A stretch of DNA of 61,282 bases from Ophiocordyceps camponoti-saundersi (nom. inval.). Lineage: Eukaryota; Ascomycota; Sordariomycetes; Hypocreales; Ophiocordycipitaceae. The stretch is taken from assembly GCA_003339415.1 (NCBI GenBank), contig PDHQ01000211.1, forward strand, positions 1-61,282. Direction: 5' to 3'. Shown piece by piece: positions 26,555-39,056 of the stretch; within the stretch, counting starts at the first letter, position 1, and the number at the start of each line of letters is the position of its first letter. Position numbers and translations under genes: made by a program. Under the pieces are notes generated by a model. That model did not search any database. It was given only the letters and a program-made list of their open reading frames with translations, and was not told the origin of the DNA.

Positions 26555-29500
26555 TACTTATTAATAGTTAAATAATATAATATATACTTTCCGTATAAAG
26601 CGCGTTATAAATATATATCCGCTATAATTTATACTAAGGCTATATAGAAAGTTACGAAAAGTCTTAATCTATTATTATATCGATAAATAGATCGGCGTTA
26701 ATAAGCTTAATAATTATAATATATTTAGCACTATTAGAAAGTTTAACTAAGCTACTTTTCTAACTATATAGCTTCTTAATAATATTATTAGGAGCTATTT
26801 TTACTAAATTTAAAATATTAAAAATAAGAATACTATTAAGGTTTAAAGTTATTTTATTTTTAATAATATTACTTTAAGCTAAGGAGAGTATATAATTAAT
26901 AATAATAGCTGGATATAAAGTAATAATACCTTTACTAGGTAAATATATCTATTTTCTTATATAAATATAAAAATCTTATTAGTTCTTTTTATAAAATTTT
27001 AATATTTTACTTAAATTATTAAATACTAATTTCTTATTAATAAATATAGTAACCTTATTAATATTAATTAATAAGTTTTTAAAAGCTAAGGTATTTAGTA
27101 AAATAAATATTAAGATAAGGAAATTAATAATCTATTTATCGCTAATATTAAATATTTTCGCTATATAACTTAAGCTAAGGGAAATATTATATTTAATAAG
27201 GTATTTATTAAAATAAATCGCTTAGATTAAAGCGATATTTATATCTTAAAATACTAAAGCTTATTTATTATAATATATTATAAAAAAAATTAGTAAGTAT
27301 TTAATAACTTAAATTAAACTATTATAATAAGTTACTAAGAAATTATTATCGGCTTTTTTAACTTTTTTAGCTTTTAAAACTTTTTAAAATTAAATTGCGG
27401 TTTTAGAAACTATTATAAGGGTTTTAAATTATTAAAAAGTAGAGTAAGTTTACTTATTAGGGGTTCTAAAAACGCTTTATTAAGTAAAAGTAAGAGGAGT
27501 AATAAAACGCCTTATTAAGGATTTTCTAAAAATAAAAGTAGCTCTTTTAATTTTAATCTCCTTTTTTATAGCTACTAATACTATTCTTTCTATCTTACTA
27601 AAATAATTAGTATAAGAAATAATAGCTAAGATTCTCTTAATCTCTTTTAATTTTTTTAACTCTTAATAAATTTACCTAATAATAAGGCCCTTAATATAAT
27701 TTTTCGTAATTTTTAATAGCGCGTAAGCGCTATAATAAGTTTTTCTAAGCTAATTAGATTACGGAAAGATATTACTTTTAATATTAATTAGAGAGTATAG
27801 TAAAGGAGGTTAGGTATAGCTTTTTAATAAGATAGCTAGTATTTTAGAGGCAAAGCTAGTAATAAAAAAAGATACTACGGTAGTTTATTAAGTAAAATAT
27901 TTAAGCGCTATAATCTTAGAAATATTAAATAAGGAATAATTAAAGTTTAAGTATTTATTATCTAAAAGCGAATATTTAGAATTATAATCTTTATTATTAA
28001 AAAATCGTTCTTTATTAGCTTACCTTTTTACTTTTCTATTAATATAATAAATATAATTATTTAACTTACTAAATAATAAATTATATCTCTCTTTTTATAA
28101 TACTTATTTCTAAGTAATAAAAGTTATATAATTATTTAATTTCTAGTTATTAAATTTATAAGTAAGTAATTTAAATAAATAATAAAGTTTTATAAGGTTT
28201 TTAAATAGCTAAATAGCTTTTTAGAAGCTTTTAAATATAAGTATAAGGGGAGTATAAGTTAGTTATTTATAAAATAACTTATAATATATCTTATTATAAG
28301 AATAATAAGGATTATTATAAAGAGGATTAATCTTAAGTATAGAAGAAAGGAAATAATATAAAAATAATAAAAGGAATTAGAAGATAAAAAAAAATAATTA
28401 TAAGGGGAATAAAGACTAATATATAAGAAGATATAATAAAGATAGGTAATATAGAAGGAAATAAGAGAGGATAAATAAAAAAAAAGGAAGTAAGAGAAAA
28501 AAAGTAGGAAAATAAAAGGAAATCTAATATAAATAATAACGCGTTAGGTTTATTATTTCCTAAAAATATTACGCGTTTATTACTAGGTAACTTATTTACC
28601 TTATTCTAATAGCTAGTACTTTTTAAAAATATTTATATATTTTTTCCTAATAATTTCTAGCCTAGCTTCTAACTTATCTTTTTCTTTCTTAAATTTTTTA
28701 ATTATTTCCTTTTATTAAAAGTTCTTTTTAACTACTTACTAATTATTATTATTTAGGTATCCTTTTTAATATATAAAATACTTTATTTAAGTAATACCTT
28801 ACCTTTTTTTAACTTTTCTCTTATTAAGGATTTATTTAATTTTATAATTATTAATATTAAGCTTAGGGCTAAGTTATTCTTTTAGAGTATTAGCTAGTTA
28901 AAGTTATATAACTAATATAATAAGATAAATATTTATAAAATTATTAAAATTTAGTTAATAAGCTAAATAACTAATTTTTTTAATTATATAAAAAAGCTTA
29001 GTTTACTATTTTAAAAACTTCGCTACTTATCTATTAGGAATAAAATATCCTTTCTTAAGTTTTAGCTAAACTTAATTACTAGGCTTAAACTTAAGCTTCT
29101 AATATTTCTTATTATATTATCTTTTTATCGTAGCTTAGGTATAGGTAATAAAGATAATTACCTTATTTTTTAATATTTTTTTAAATTTAAAAGAAGCTTA
29201 ATCGCTTAGATAATAAAGATTATTATTTATTTAAAATCTAATAAATAACTTACTTAGCGTAATCTTAATAACTAAGGAGAAGAAGTTATTAAGTAAAAAC
29301 TAAAAAGCTAATAAGGCGTTAATTTATTATTTTATTAGGAAATTAAAAGCGAAAAATCTAAAAGTAATTTTAATAGTTTAGTTTTATCTTTCGGATAAAT
29401 TATTAGTTTATAAGTAATATATAGTTAATATTAGAAGTTTAATACTAAAAGGAAATTATAAGGTTTTCTAAAACTTAAATATAAATTTTAGATTTTAATT

Positions 29501-31769
29501 AAAAATAATTTACTTTAGGAGTTTTTAATTATAATAAGTAAGCTTATTATATAGCCGCTAAGCTTATTTTTCGGTAATAAAATAATTATATCTAAAAGTT
29601 AAAATATATATTTTTAAAAACTTATTAGTAATAGTAAGAAAAATATTATAGAATTTTCCTTTAAGTTTAAACTAAGGTAAATTTTCTAAAAAAACTAAAA
29701 AAGTCTAGTAATAAAATTTATTATAATTATATAAAAAGGAATTACTAAGAAATAAATAGGAACTATTTTCTTAAAAGGAGCTTATTTATTAGTTTAATTT
29801 TATTTATAAATATTATATTTATCTATAAAATTATTAATTTTCTTTTTTAGTTAGGAAATAATAAAATTAAAAGAGAGTTTAGCTTATATATATCTCTAGC
29901 TAGTATAAAACTTATAAAAATAATACTTAGAAATAATTTCTTTAGCGTAATCTTTAAGAATATAAAGTTATTATTAATTATTAATATCTTTAAGATATAA
30001 TAAGCTATTTACTCGGATAAAAGCGAGTTTTTCCTAAAAGTTTTTATCTCTAAGTTATTCTAAGATTTCGGATTATTATATATTAAGAAAATATCTTTTA
30101 GAAATCCTAAATTAGAAAGCGTTATTTAAAATAGCTTTTAAGGAAATAAGCGCGTATTTCTAATTAATATAATTTTCCTAAATATCTTTAAGTTCTCCTT
30201 ATCCCTTTTCTAAGGCTATTTTTAAAAAAAGGCGTAAAAAAGAGTTTATAAGAATATTAAAAATATAAAAGATATATTAAACTTTAAAAAAATATTAACT
30301 TAGAAATTAAAAAATAAAAGTAAGGTAATTATTACTTTTTATACTAATAGTAAAAAGAAAGGTTTATTTTATAATTATTAAAATTATAATATAATTTATA
30401 AAAATTATAATTTTTAGTTTTTAGGTTTTAATTAGATAAGTTTAAAGTTTATAATAAACTTAAACTAAGTAGGAAATCTTAAGTTTAGTTAGCTAATATC
30501 TAATTTTAGCTAATTTAAGTATACGATAAAGATAATAAATAAGTTTAATAAACTATTAAGGCGGAGCTAAAAATAGTTTTTAAGATTCCTTATTATTAAT
30601 ATAGAAAAGATAAGCTATAAAATTATTTTCTTAAAAAGTATTAATTTATAAAAAAAGTTAACGATTAGGAAAAAACTAACTAAAAATAGCGTTATTATAA
30701 AGGGTATTAATAATATTATTAAAATAATTAGTTTTTTCCTTTATTAGGATAATCTTAAACTAGGAGGTAAAAATATTTCTCTTTAATTTAGTAATAAGTA
30801 TTTTATTTTCCTATCTTTTTTAAAATATTACTATTTTATATTTTTAAAAGCGGTTAATTTATTATATAAAATAAAGAATAAGATATCTTATCTATTTAGC
30901 TAATCTAATCTATTATTTAAAGTATTATAAAATATTAAGGAATTTAATATTTTATAAAGCTTTTACTTAAGATTAAGTATTTATTAATATAAATCTATTA
31001 ATATAATATTTTAATATTTTTATAAATAAGTAATAAAGGAATAATTTAAAAATAGAAAGGGAAAGATTTATATTAATAAAAAGATTAAATATTATAATTA
31101 GATACTTAATATAATCTTTTAAAATATTAAAGAAGATTATTATATTATTAATATATTTAGCGGCGTATATTTTATATAATTAGAGAATATAATTAACGAA
31201 TTTTTATATATAAGTAAGCGAATTTTTATATTTTATAAGAGCGATTATAGCCCTCTCTAATCCGCGGTAGGAAATAATCGTAAACTGCTCTTAGTAATTT
31301 AGATAAATAAGAAACTAATAAAAAAAGCTTTAAGTATTAATAATAAAAATAACTTTTTTACTTATTAATTTATAAATTATATTTTAAAAAAAAGGTATTA
31401 GATATATATTAAGAATAGCTACGCTATTAAAAGCTTATAAGTTATTAATAATATATAGTTTATCTTTTCTTTAAATAATAAAATATAAGCTAGCGAAAAG
31501 TAAAGTTTTAAGCGCTTATATTATTTTACTTTATAAATATATATTATTATATTTTTTATTAAGGAAATCCTAATTAAGTTTATTTAATAAATAAGGATAT
31601 AAACTAAGTTTTTTCTTATATTAATTATTAATAAGGGGGATTTTTAGATAATATTCTAAAAGTAAATTAATTAGTTTAATATTTTCTTATAATTTTAGAA
31701 AAGAATTATATAGCTATTTTACTTTTCTAAATAATTAAAAATTAAAAGTATAAATTTTAACGCTATACT
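26555..31769. other. Interior of the large LTR element between the TRIM and the Copia insertion
   Basis: 5.2 kb of RIP-mutated DNA. It presumably includes gag/pol of the 594-bp-LTR element. I translated parts but found no motif that I trust for reverse transcriptase, integrase or RNase H. Confidence 0.5.
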
Positions 31770-31774
31770 CTCCT

Positions 31775-32074
31775 TATTAGATATTATCTCTTTATACCCC
31801 TTTATATCTACTATACGATATATATATAGAGGATAGTACGGATATAGGAAGCCTCTAACGAAATATATATTACTACCTAAGTCGTGCCTCGTACGACTTA
31901 GGAGGTAGGAGGTAGCTTAGATAAGAAGAAAGAGGGTATAGAAGTAAAGTATTATCTAGCTATATAGCCGCTCTTCTTTATATAATAAAAGAAAGGTATC
32001 TATCTCTAATTATACTTAATTTAGGTTACCTTTACTTTCTCTTACCTATACGTATATATAAAGATTACTTAATA
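31775..32074 (+). repeat. 5' LTR of the Copia element
   Basis: A 300-bp LTR starting TATTAGATATTATCTC (probably TGTTRGATATTATCTC before RIP). It contains a perfect hairpin, CCTAAGTCGTGCCTCGTACGACTTAGG, inside the conserved middle; that is given here as arms CCTAAGTCGT/ACGACTTAGG around GCCTCGT-type loop bases near 31,887-31,913. Confidence 0.93.
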
Positions 32075-34807
32075 TTAATTAGTAATTATACTAGTTATTA
32101 TTAGTTAACTATAAATTAGCTAGAGTAATAAAATAGGTATTATACGATATCGAAAAGCCCTTATACCTGCTATTAACTAATATTTATACTTTTACCTTAC
32201 TTCTTAATACTAGTTCTTACTAAAAAGCTATTTTTACCTAGTGCTACTATTAAAACTAAAAGATTAAGGTAATATATAATACTTACTAATAATAAAGTCC
32301 TTACCGAAAAGCTATATTTAGCTTAGTACTTTTTACTAGTTATATAATACTACCTTTAATAGCGTTCCGGAAACGTAATAATAATAATATAACTTTTATA
32401 ACTTTAGAAGTTAAATAGGAAGTAGTAAATATATTAATTATAATAACGGTAATAAATAAGATTTTAGCTTCGTATAATAAAATAATAGAAAGAAGCGAAG
32501 TTAACCTTTATATCTAAACTTAAAATACGAACCCGGTTTATTAGGGTATATAACTTAACCTTATATAACCTCCCGATAAGGTTAAATTAATAACGTTTAT
32601 TACTCGGTAGATATATAATATTATTTACTTTAACCTTTATAAAGATAACCTTTTTTATATAATCTAATCGGAATTTTAAGGATAGACCTATTATTAGCTA
32701 AAATATATTTACTATATATTTTTAAAAGAACTAACTTAAATTATAATTATATAATACGTCCTACTTATTAGAAACGGTATATTAATTAAACGCTTTATAT
32801 AACTCCTTAAGGCTAAACTAGAAGATATTTTACCCCCTAACTTATAAGGAGCCCCTTTTATATAGTTAGGCTACCCCCCCTTTTCCGAACTAATTTTTCT
32901 AAATTATACGATATAAGCTTTATACTTAGCATAGCCCCCTAAGTTAAGATATATCTTAATATAGCTATTATAAAGTATCCTAGCTAAACCCCTATTTTAT
33001 ATAACTTATATATAAAAGTTAATTACTTTATATAACTTAAATATATAGCTACTCTCGGTAACCTTAACTTAAACCCTCCCGGAACCGATAAATTAAGCCT
33101 TAATAGGTATCGTATAAGTTTATATATTATTACTAATATAAAAAGTAGTAAATAGACTAATCTCCTTAGATAAGGTTACCGCTTTTTTTAAAAGTTAGCG
33201 AAAAGATTAGAACTATATAAGGCGGCTATATAATATACTAATTAATAAAGCTAGGATTTTTATTAGCTATTACTCTTATATTAATATAATAGAAAATTAA
33301 TTTTACGCTATTTTTCTAAATATCTTTTTAGATAAAGCTTAGGATTATTATTTATACTTTATTAAATTAGATAAATAATAAGATAAAATTTATACTTTTT
33401 TAAATATATATTTTAATACTTATATAAACTATTTATTATATTAGATAGATTAGACTACTTTTTCTCTTAATATTATATAATAAGAAAACCCTAATAAAAC
33501 TATAATAAATTTTCTTAATATTCTCCTTAATAAACTTTAACTTATTTAATAAGCTTTTAAACCTAATTATTAAAGAGAAAAGTAATTTCTTACTATTATT
33601 ATATAAGCTTATCGCGGCGTTTTAGAACTTAAATTAGCTATAATATTCTAAGATATATCGTACGAAATATTTATTAATCGCTTCTATTCCTCTCTTACTA
33701 TCGCTATAGATAAAATTACTAATTAGTTTTTTATCGAATAACGCTATATTAATTATAATAAGTATTATATAAACTTTAGATAATCTTTTTTTACTCCTTG
33801 CTAATAACGATCGCCCCTTATATAATATTTTTCCCTATAGCGACGCTAATTCTAACCTTATATAATATAAAGGTATTTCGTATATAAAAAGGAAAAATAT
33901 TAGTTTATAAACTATAAGTTAGATAATATTTAACGCGTATATAAGTAGTACTTTACTAGTTATAAAGAAACTAGCTAGGACCTTTTTATAGAAGAAAAAT
34001 TTAGCGTATTCCTCCTATTATATAAAAATTTTAATAAATAAAATTCCTAGTTTTTATAATTATATAATAAAAACTTTAATATTAAAAAAGAAATTATTAG
34101 CGGCGAAAACGTAGTTTCGTTTTTTATTATAGCGGCTTATATATACCGCCTTACCGGTAATAATATTTACTAAATAAAGGCCCTAGCAGTTTCCGCGGAA
34201 TAATTCCTCCTTTTCGATATATATTATATAATATATTAAGGTAAGCTTTAAGATATAAGAGCTACGTAAATCTTAATTATAAGTAAATTATAAGTAGAAG
34301 CTTATATTTAAGAATACCCTTATATAATAATTAACTAAACCCTAACTAAGAATATAATTTATTTTAGCTTTTTAGAACTTACTAAGCTAATCGGAATTAT
34401 TATTATATAAAACCCCCTTAGTAAAGTCTTTTACTATATTCTTAATATTTTTACTTTATTCCTTTTCTATCTTAAAAATACTAACCGCCTTTATACCTTT
34501 TATAATAATATAAAGGATATTATTATACGATATAACGATATAATAGTTTCTATTATTAGGAAATAGAGATATCTATTTTTTAATATTTTAAAATAAAAAT
34601 TTATATTATATTATATAGAATAAGAGTTACGATAGCTTTATTAATATTTTAGCTACCCCTATATATAATAGCTTTATAATTTACTAAAAAAAGCTAATTT
34701 TTCGGATATAACCCCTATAGCCCTTAAGTTAATCCGATATTTATATTACTAATATTAATTATATAACTTAAAACCTTAGTAATTTAAATTCTCCTTTAAA
34801 GATAATT

Positions 34808-35150
34808 ATAACTTTAACTATTTACTAGTTATCGATATTTTTTACCTTTATAGTAAGCTAGTCTTATATACTATTAATAAAGCTATATCTTTCTAAGCCG
34901 CCGCTTTTATATAAAATATATCGGCGGCAGATACTTAGAATATCTTATATAAGTGCTAGATTTATATATACTAAGGCCTATTAGATATTATCTCTTATAA
35001 TACTAAGATTAACTTTTCCTCTCTAGAATTTTATATAAATACGAAACTACTTAGTACTATATATAAAAAAGTGCCCGTTAAAGTATATTAGGCGATCGGC
35101 AAGGTCGAATATATATACGCCCCTCTTAAGTAAGCGTATAATATCTTATA
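34808..35150 (+). pseudogene. Copia integrase catalytic core, RIP-damaged
   Basis: The plus-strand reading gives FNYLLVIDIF (first catalytic Asp), then LLDIISYNTKINF about 60 residues on (family DIIxHDxGxNF, where the second Asp now reads Asn). It ends with AIGKVEYIYAPL near 35,085-35,120 (family SIGxVERYHGPLRRAY, catalytic Glu retained). This D,D,E arrangement and the surrounding words match integrases of fungal Copia-type elements. The second Asp lost its codon by TG to TA. Confidence 0.82.
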
Positions 35151-35899
35151 ATAAGAAATTAGTATTAAGACTAATAATATAATTATTTTTTAGATAGCTA
35201 TTAAAGTTATTAACGATATAGCCGGATTAAATAGCCTTATTCTAATATTTCTTATTTTTAGCGCTTACCTTTATATTTTATATAACTTACCCCTAGCCTT
35301 TAATATTACTATAAGAGCTTAAGTATTTTAGCGCGCTATAAAATAAATATAATAAATTAAGGCTTAAGCGGATACTTTACGCGCTTTTTATACTTAAAAC
35401 GGACTTAACTTATATAATATCTTATTACTTCCTTTTTAAAGCGAAATTCTTATTTAGCGTAAAAAAATAAATAGTAAGGTTTTTTCTATATTTTTAGTTT
35501 CGATAGCTAAGATATTATTCTTAAACTTCTTATAAGATTAATTAGATTTCGTATAATATAAGTTAAACCCTATCTCTGCTCTTTTCTTACTATACTTATA
35601 AAGAAAAAGGTATAGTTTAAAATCCCGATTATACTTTTATATAATAAAGACTTATATAAAGCTTTTCCCTCTATATTTATTACTATAAAGGAAAAAAATA
35701 ACTACGTACTTACCGTATAATTATAGTAATAAGGTATTATTACTACCTTAGGATAACTATTCGAGGCCTCTAACTATAAGGAAATTAATACCCGTTTTAT
35801 ATAGGAAGTCTTTACCTTTATCTAATATAATTTTTCCTTAGACCTTATAAAATATATTTTTAAAACGCGTCTTATATAAGAGGTAAAAAATCTAAACGA

Positions 35900-36420
35900 T
35901 AAACTTTATAAGAAATCCTAGCTTATCGTTTAAGGGTATAGCGATAATAGTAAGGATAAAATATTTACGTAATTACCTATAATTTTATATATATTATAGC
36001 GCCTCCTTTTTACTTTTAAACTTACCTTTATAAAATCGTATAACTACTAAGGCGAACTATAAGATATTACGTAAGCGTATACGTAATTTACTAATCTTTT
36101 AAGTTATATAATATACGCGTACTTTCCTAAAAAACTATAAGATTAATATTTACCCTATACTTTTTTATATATTAAAAAGCCGCTATATAAGCTAGTAAAA
36201 TTAAAATTATATTAGTTTAAGATATATTATAATTATTATTATATAAACTTTTATATAACGCCTTTATTATATAATTTATATCTTTTATTTATAATAGCTA
36301 GCCTTAACTTATTCGGAATAACGGGCTTATAAATAAACGATATATTCTCTTTTATATCCGACACGTTCTCTAAACTTAAGGAAAATAAGTTAAAACGGGC
36401 AGAGCTTCGTACGAAGCTTA
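35900..36420 (+). pseudogene. Copia reverse transcriptase core, RIP-damaged
   Basis: The readable segment includes VSVYVIY--FKLYNIR (family QAYVQS...YvkPP), then KKPLYKL at about 36,174-36,195 (family KPLYGLAEAG). It continues to FGITGL-IND at about 36,312-36,341 (family FGVVGLQTDD, the two catalytic aspartates, one still Asp), then FSKLKENKLKRAELRTKL. The QTDD variant and the KPLYGL word are typical of one fungal Copia lineage. Confidence 0.82.
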
Positions 36421-38270
36421 AAATATTCTTTACTAATAGCTTATCTATTAACTTTAATAGTAATTATATTACGCGTAAATCGTATAATATTATTCTTATA
36501 TAGAAAAGATAAGTAAAGGGCTTTTATATTATTAACCTAACCGCTAATATTACCCCGTAGGACTTTATTAGCTAGTAAGCCCGAGGAGTATATATTACTT
36601 TTACCTATTAACCGGAGGCGTTATATAACCTTACGGTAGCCGCTTAAGTAACTAATCCTTCCTCGTAAGATATTTTAGCCCTTAATAAATATATCTAATA
36701 ATAGATTAATAATATTACCTATAATTTACGGTTTATTCTACTTAACTTATCTTATATAAAATTATTTATTTTTATAAATAGGTTATTTACGAATAATAGG
36801 GACCTTACCTTATAGCTTAGTACCTTAATTATCCTTAGTAAAAAAGACCGGTCCTCTAACTTATTTATTATATAAGGTAATATTCTTTACTAAACCTTTA
36901 TAAAATATAAAAAGGTTATTTAAAATATCTTAATAAGCGAATTTTATAATATAGTAAATAGCGTTAATATTAGCCTAGCCCTTTACTTAACTATTTAAGC
37001 TATTATACGATCCCTAAGCACCTTTTAATCCCCCTTATTCTCTATATAAACTTATATTCGTTATATAATTACTTAGTAAAGCTTAGCTTAACAATAGAAA
37101 AACGGCTAATAATCGATATTATAGCTATTTATAAGTTATATAAGCGTAAGGAAATTTTAAAAATATAATAGATTAATAGTAAAAATAACTTAGCTAACGC
37201 TTATATTAAAAATAGCCTTAACTTAGCCTTATTAACTTTTATTTTTATAAATTCCTATAAGTTACGGATTAAAGCTACTATTTAATAACTTACTTAAGTT
37301 ATATAAGACTTATACTTTTTTCTTTCTTATATCTCTATTTCGTCTAACCCTTTATCTTTACTTTTCTATTTTTTTTATATTTTTACGTTTTTTTTCCGTT
37401 ATTTTTATACGAAAATTACTATTAATTCTTTCTAAGTATTATTTAACCCCTACGCTTAATTTTTAAAAAAGCAAAGCTATAAGTCCTAAACGTTTAATTT
37501 TTTTTCTTTTCCTTTTTCCTTATTATCTAACCTTATTATTACTTCTTTTCTACCCCCGCCCCTTACTACTCGTTATCTAAGATAGTAATATACTCCTCCG
37601 CGCTAAGAGGCGCTCCGCCTAATATTATTATTATCTATCCCCGCCGCTAGCCGTTAGGTAACTTAATAAAAATAGTTACTAAGGTATAAAATACTAGCTT
37701 AGAAATTTACGATACTTAACCCTATTATATAAAGAAATATTTTATTATATAAGACCGCTATATATAAGTAATATAAGCCTTATTATTATTTATCTAATAT
37801 ATATCGAAAAAGTAAGGATTTCTAGCGTAAATATAATATAGTTTTATTATTACCTTATTATAACTTATAAGTAAGACTATTAGAAAATAACTTAAGCGTT
37901 AAATAATAATAGCTTTAATACGCTTAAAATCCTAAATATTATTAAAGTAAATAAAGATATTAGATAATAATATAGCTATTAATTAAATCTCCGCTTATTA
38001 CTCTCTTATTAATATTATTATTATATAATAGCTAGACTTTTCTTTTTTATATTTAAGGATATTTATTATATAAAGTGCTAGTTATCTTTTTTACTATAAG
38101 GTATATAAACTTAGTAAAACTTAAGTTAATAAGCTATAATATTATTAAGATAAGGAGGTATATTATATAACTAATAACTATTAATAAAAATAACTTAAGT
38201 ATATTATATAACTTATTAATCTTTATTAAAGATTTTTTTAGTTATTATCGTTATTTTTATTAATTAGCTT

Positions 38271-38332
38271 AAAAAAGAAAGAAAGAAGAAAGGAAGAGAA
38301 AGAGAGAGAGAGAGAGAGGGAGTAAGGAGGGG
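38271..38332. repeat. Purine tract with (GA)n
   Basis: A run of only A and G of about 60 bases, including an (AG)8-9 core, within the 3' part of the Copia element. A purine strand offers no CpA site, so it has stayed intact. Confidence 0.85.
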
Positions 38333-38751
38333 TTTTTATACCCCTCTAAAGGCGGTAAGAGGCGGCAGAATCCGATTTTTAATTCCTATTTTTCGTAATA
38401 TTTTTTAATATTTTTAATATAAGGTTATAAAAAATCGGTTTTCTACTTATTTTTCTTAATATTATAATTATAAAAGACTTTTATAATAAAACTTAATAAA
38501 AATATATTATAAGTTAGATTATATAATAACCTAATTTTTATTTTTTAGCTAATAGCTTATTTTTTTTATTTTTTTTTATTATAGTATTATAAGCGTTATT
38601 TACTTTTAGAGATTTTTTTAATTATATACTTATTTAATATTATATAACTATTTTTCTCTAAAAAACGTTTACTTTTTAGGAAAACGGAGTTTTTTCTTTA
38701 TATAATACCTTTTTATTTAATATATCTTTTTATAAAAAGAAAAAAGTTAAG

Positions 38752-39051
38752 TATTAGATATTATCTCTTTATACCTTTTTATATTTACTATATAATATAT
38801 ATATAGAGGATAGTATAGATATAGGAAGCCTTTAATAAAATATATATTACTACCTAAATCGTGCCTCGTACGACTTAGGAGGTAGGAGGTAGCTTAGATA
38901 AGAAGAAGGAGGGTATAGAAGTGGAATATTATCTAGCTATATAGCCGCTCTTCCTCGTATAATAAAGGAAAGGTATCTATCTCTAATTATACTTAATTTA
39001 GGTTACCTTTACTTTCTCTTACTTATATGTACGTATAAAGACTACTTAACA
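38752..39051 (+). repeat. 3' LTR of the Copia element
   Basis: A 300-bp LTR matching 31775-32074. It ends CTTAACA with the original CA still present, where the 5' copy has TA, a direct view of the RIP change. Confidence 0.93.
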
Positions 39052-39056
39052 CTCCC

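Larger units (their letters stand above)
31775..39051 (+). mobile_element. Full-length Ty1/Copia-type LTR retrotransposon, RIP-inactivated
   Basis: 300-bp LTRs at 31775-32074 and 38752-39051 bound 7,277 bp. Flanking pentamers are CTCCT (31770-31774) and CTCCC (39052-39056), a target duplication differing by one C/T. A purine-rich AAAAAGAAAAAAG precedes the 3' LTR, giving plus orientation. The order integrase, then reverse transcriptase, then RNase H is that of Copia elements (Gypsy has integrase last). Integrase is readable at about 34,808-35,150 and reverse transcriptase at about 35,900-36,420. An RNase H-side segment with DFIS--ARGVYI is at about 36,560-36,600. Stops are at former Gln/Trp codons. 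It inserted into the 594-bp-LTR element. Confidence 0.92.

Noticed and set aside
30340..30500. Possible RNase H motif (YTNSKKKG)
   Set aside because: The following sequence does not continue with the expected RNase H blocks. The match is too short in low-complexity DNA.
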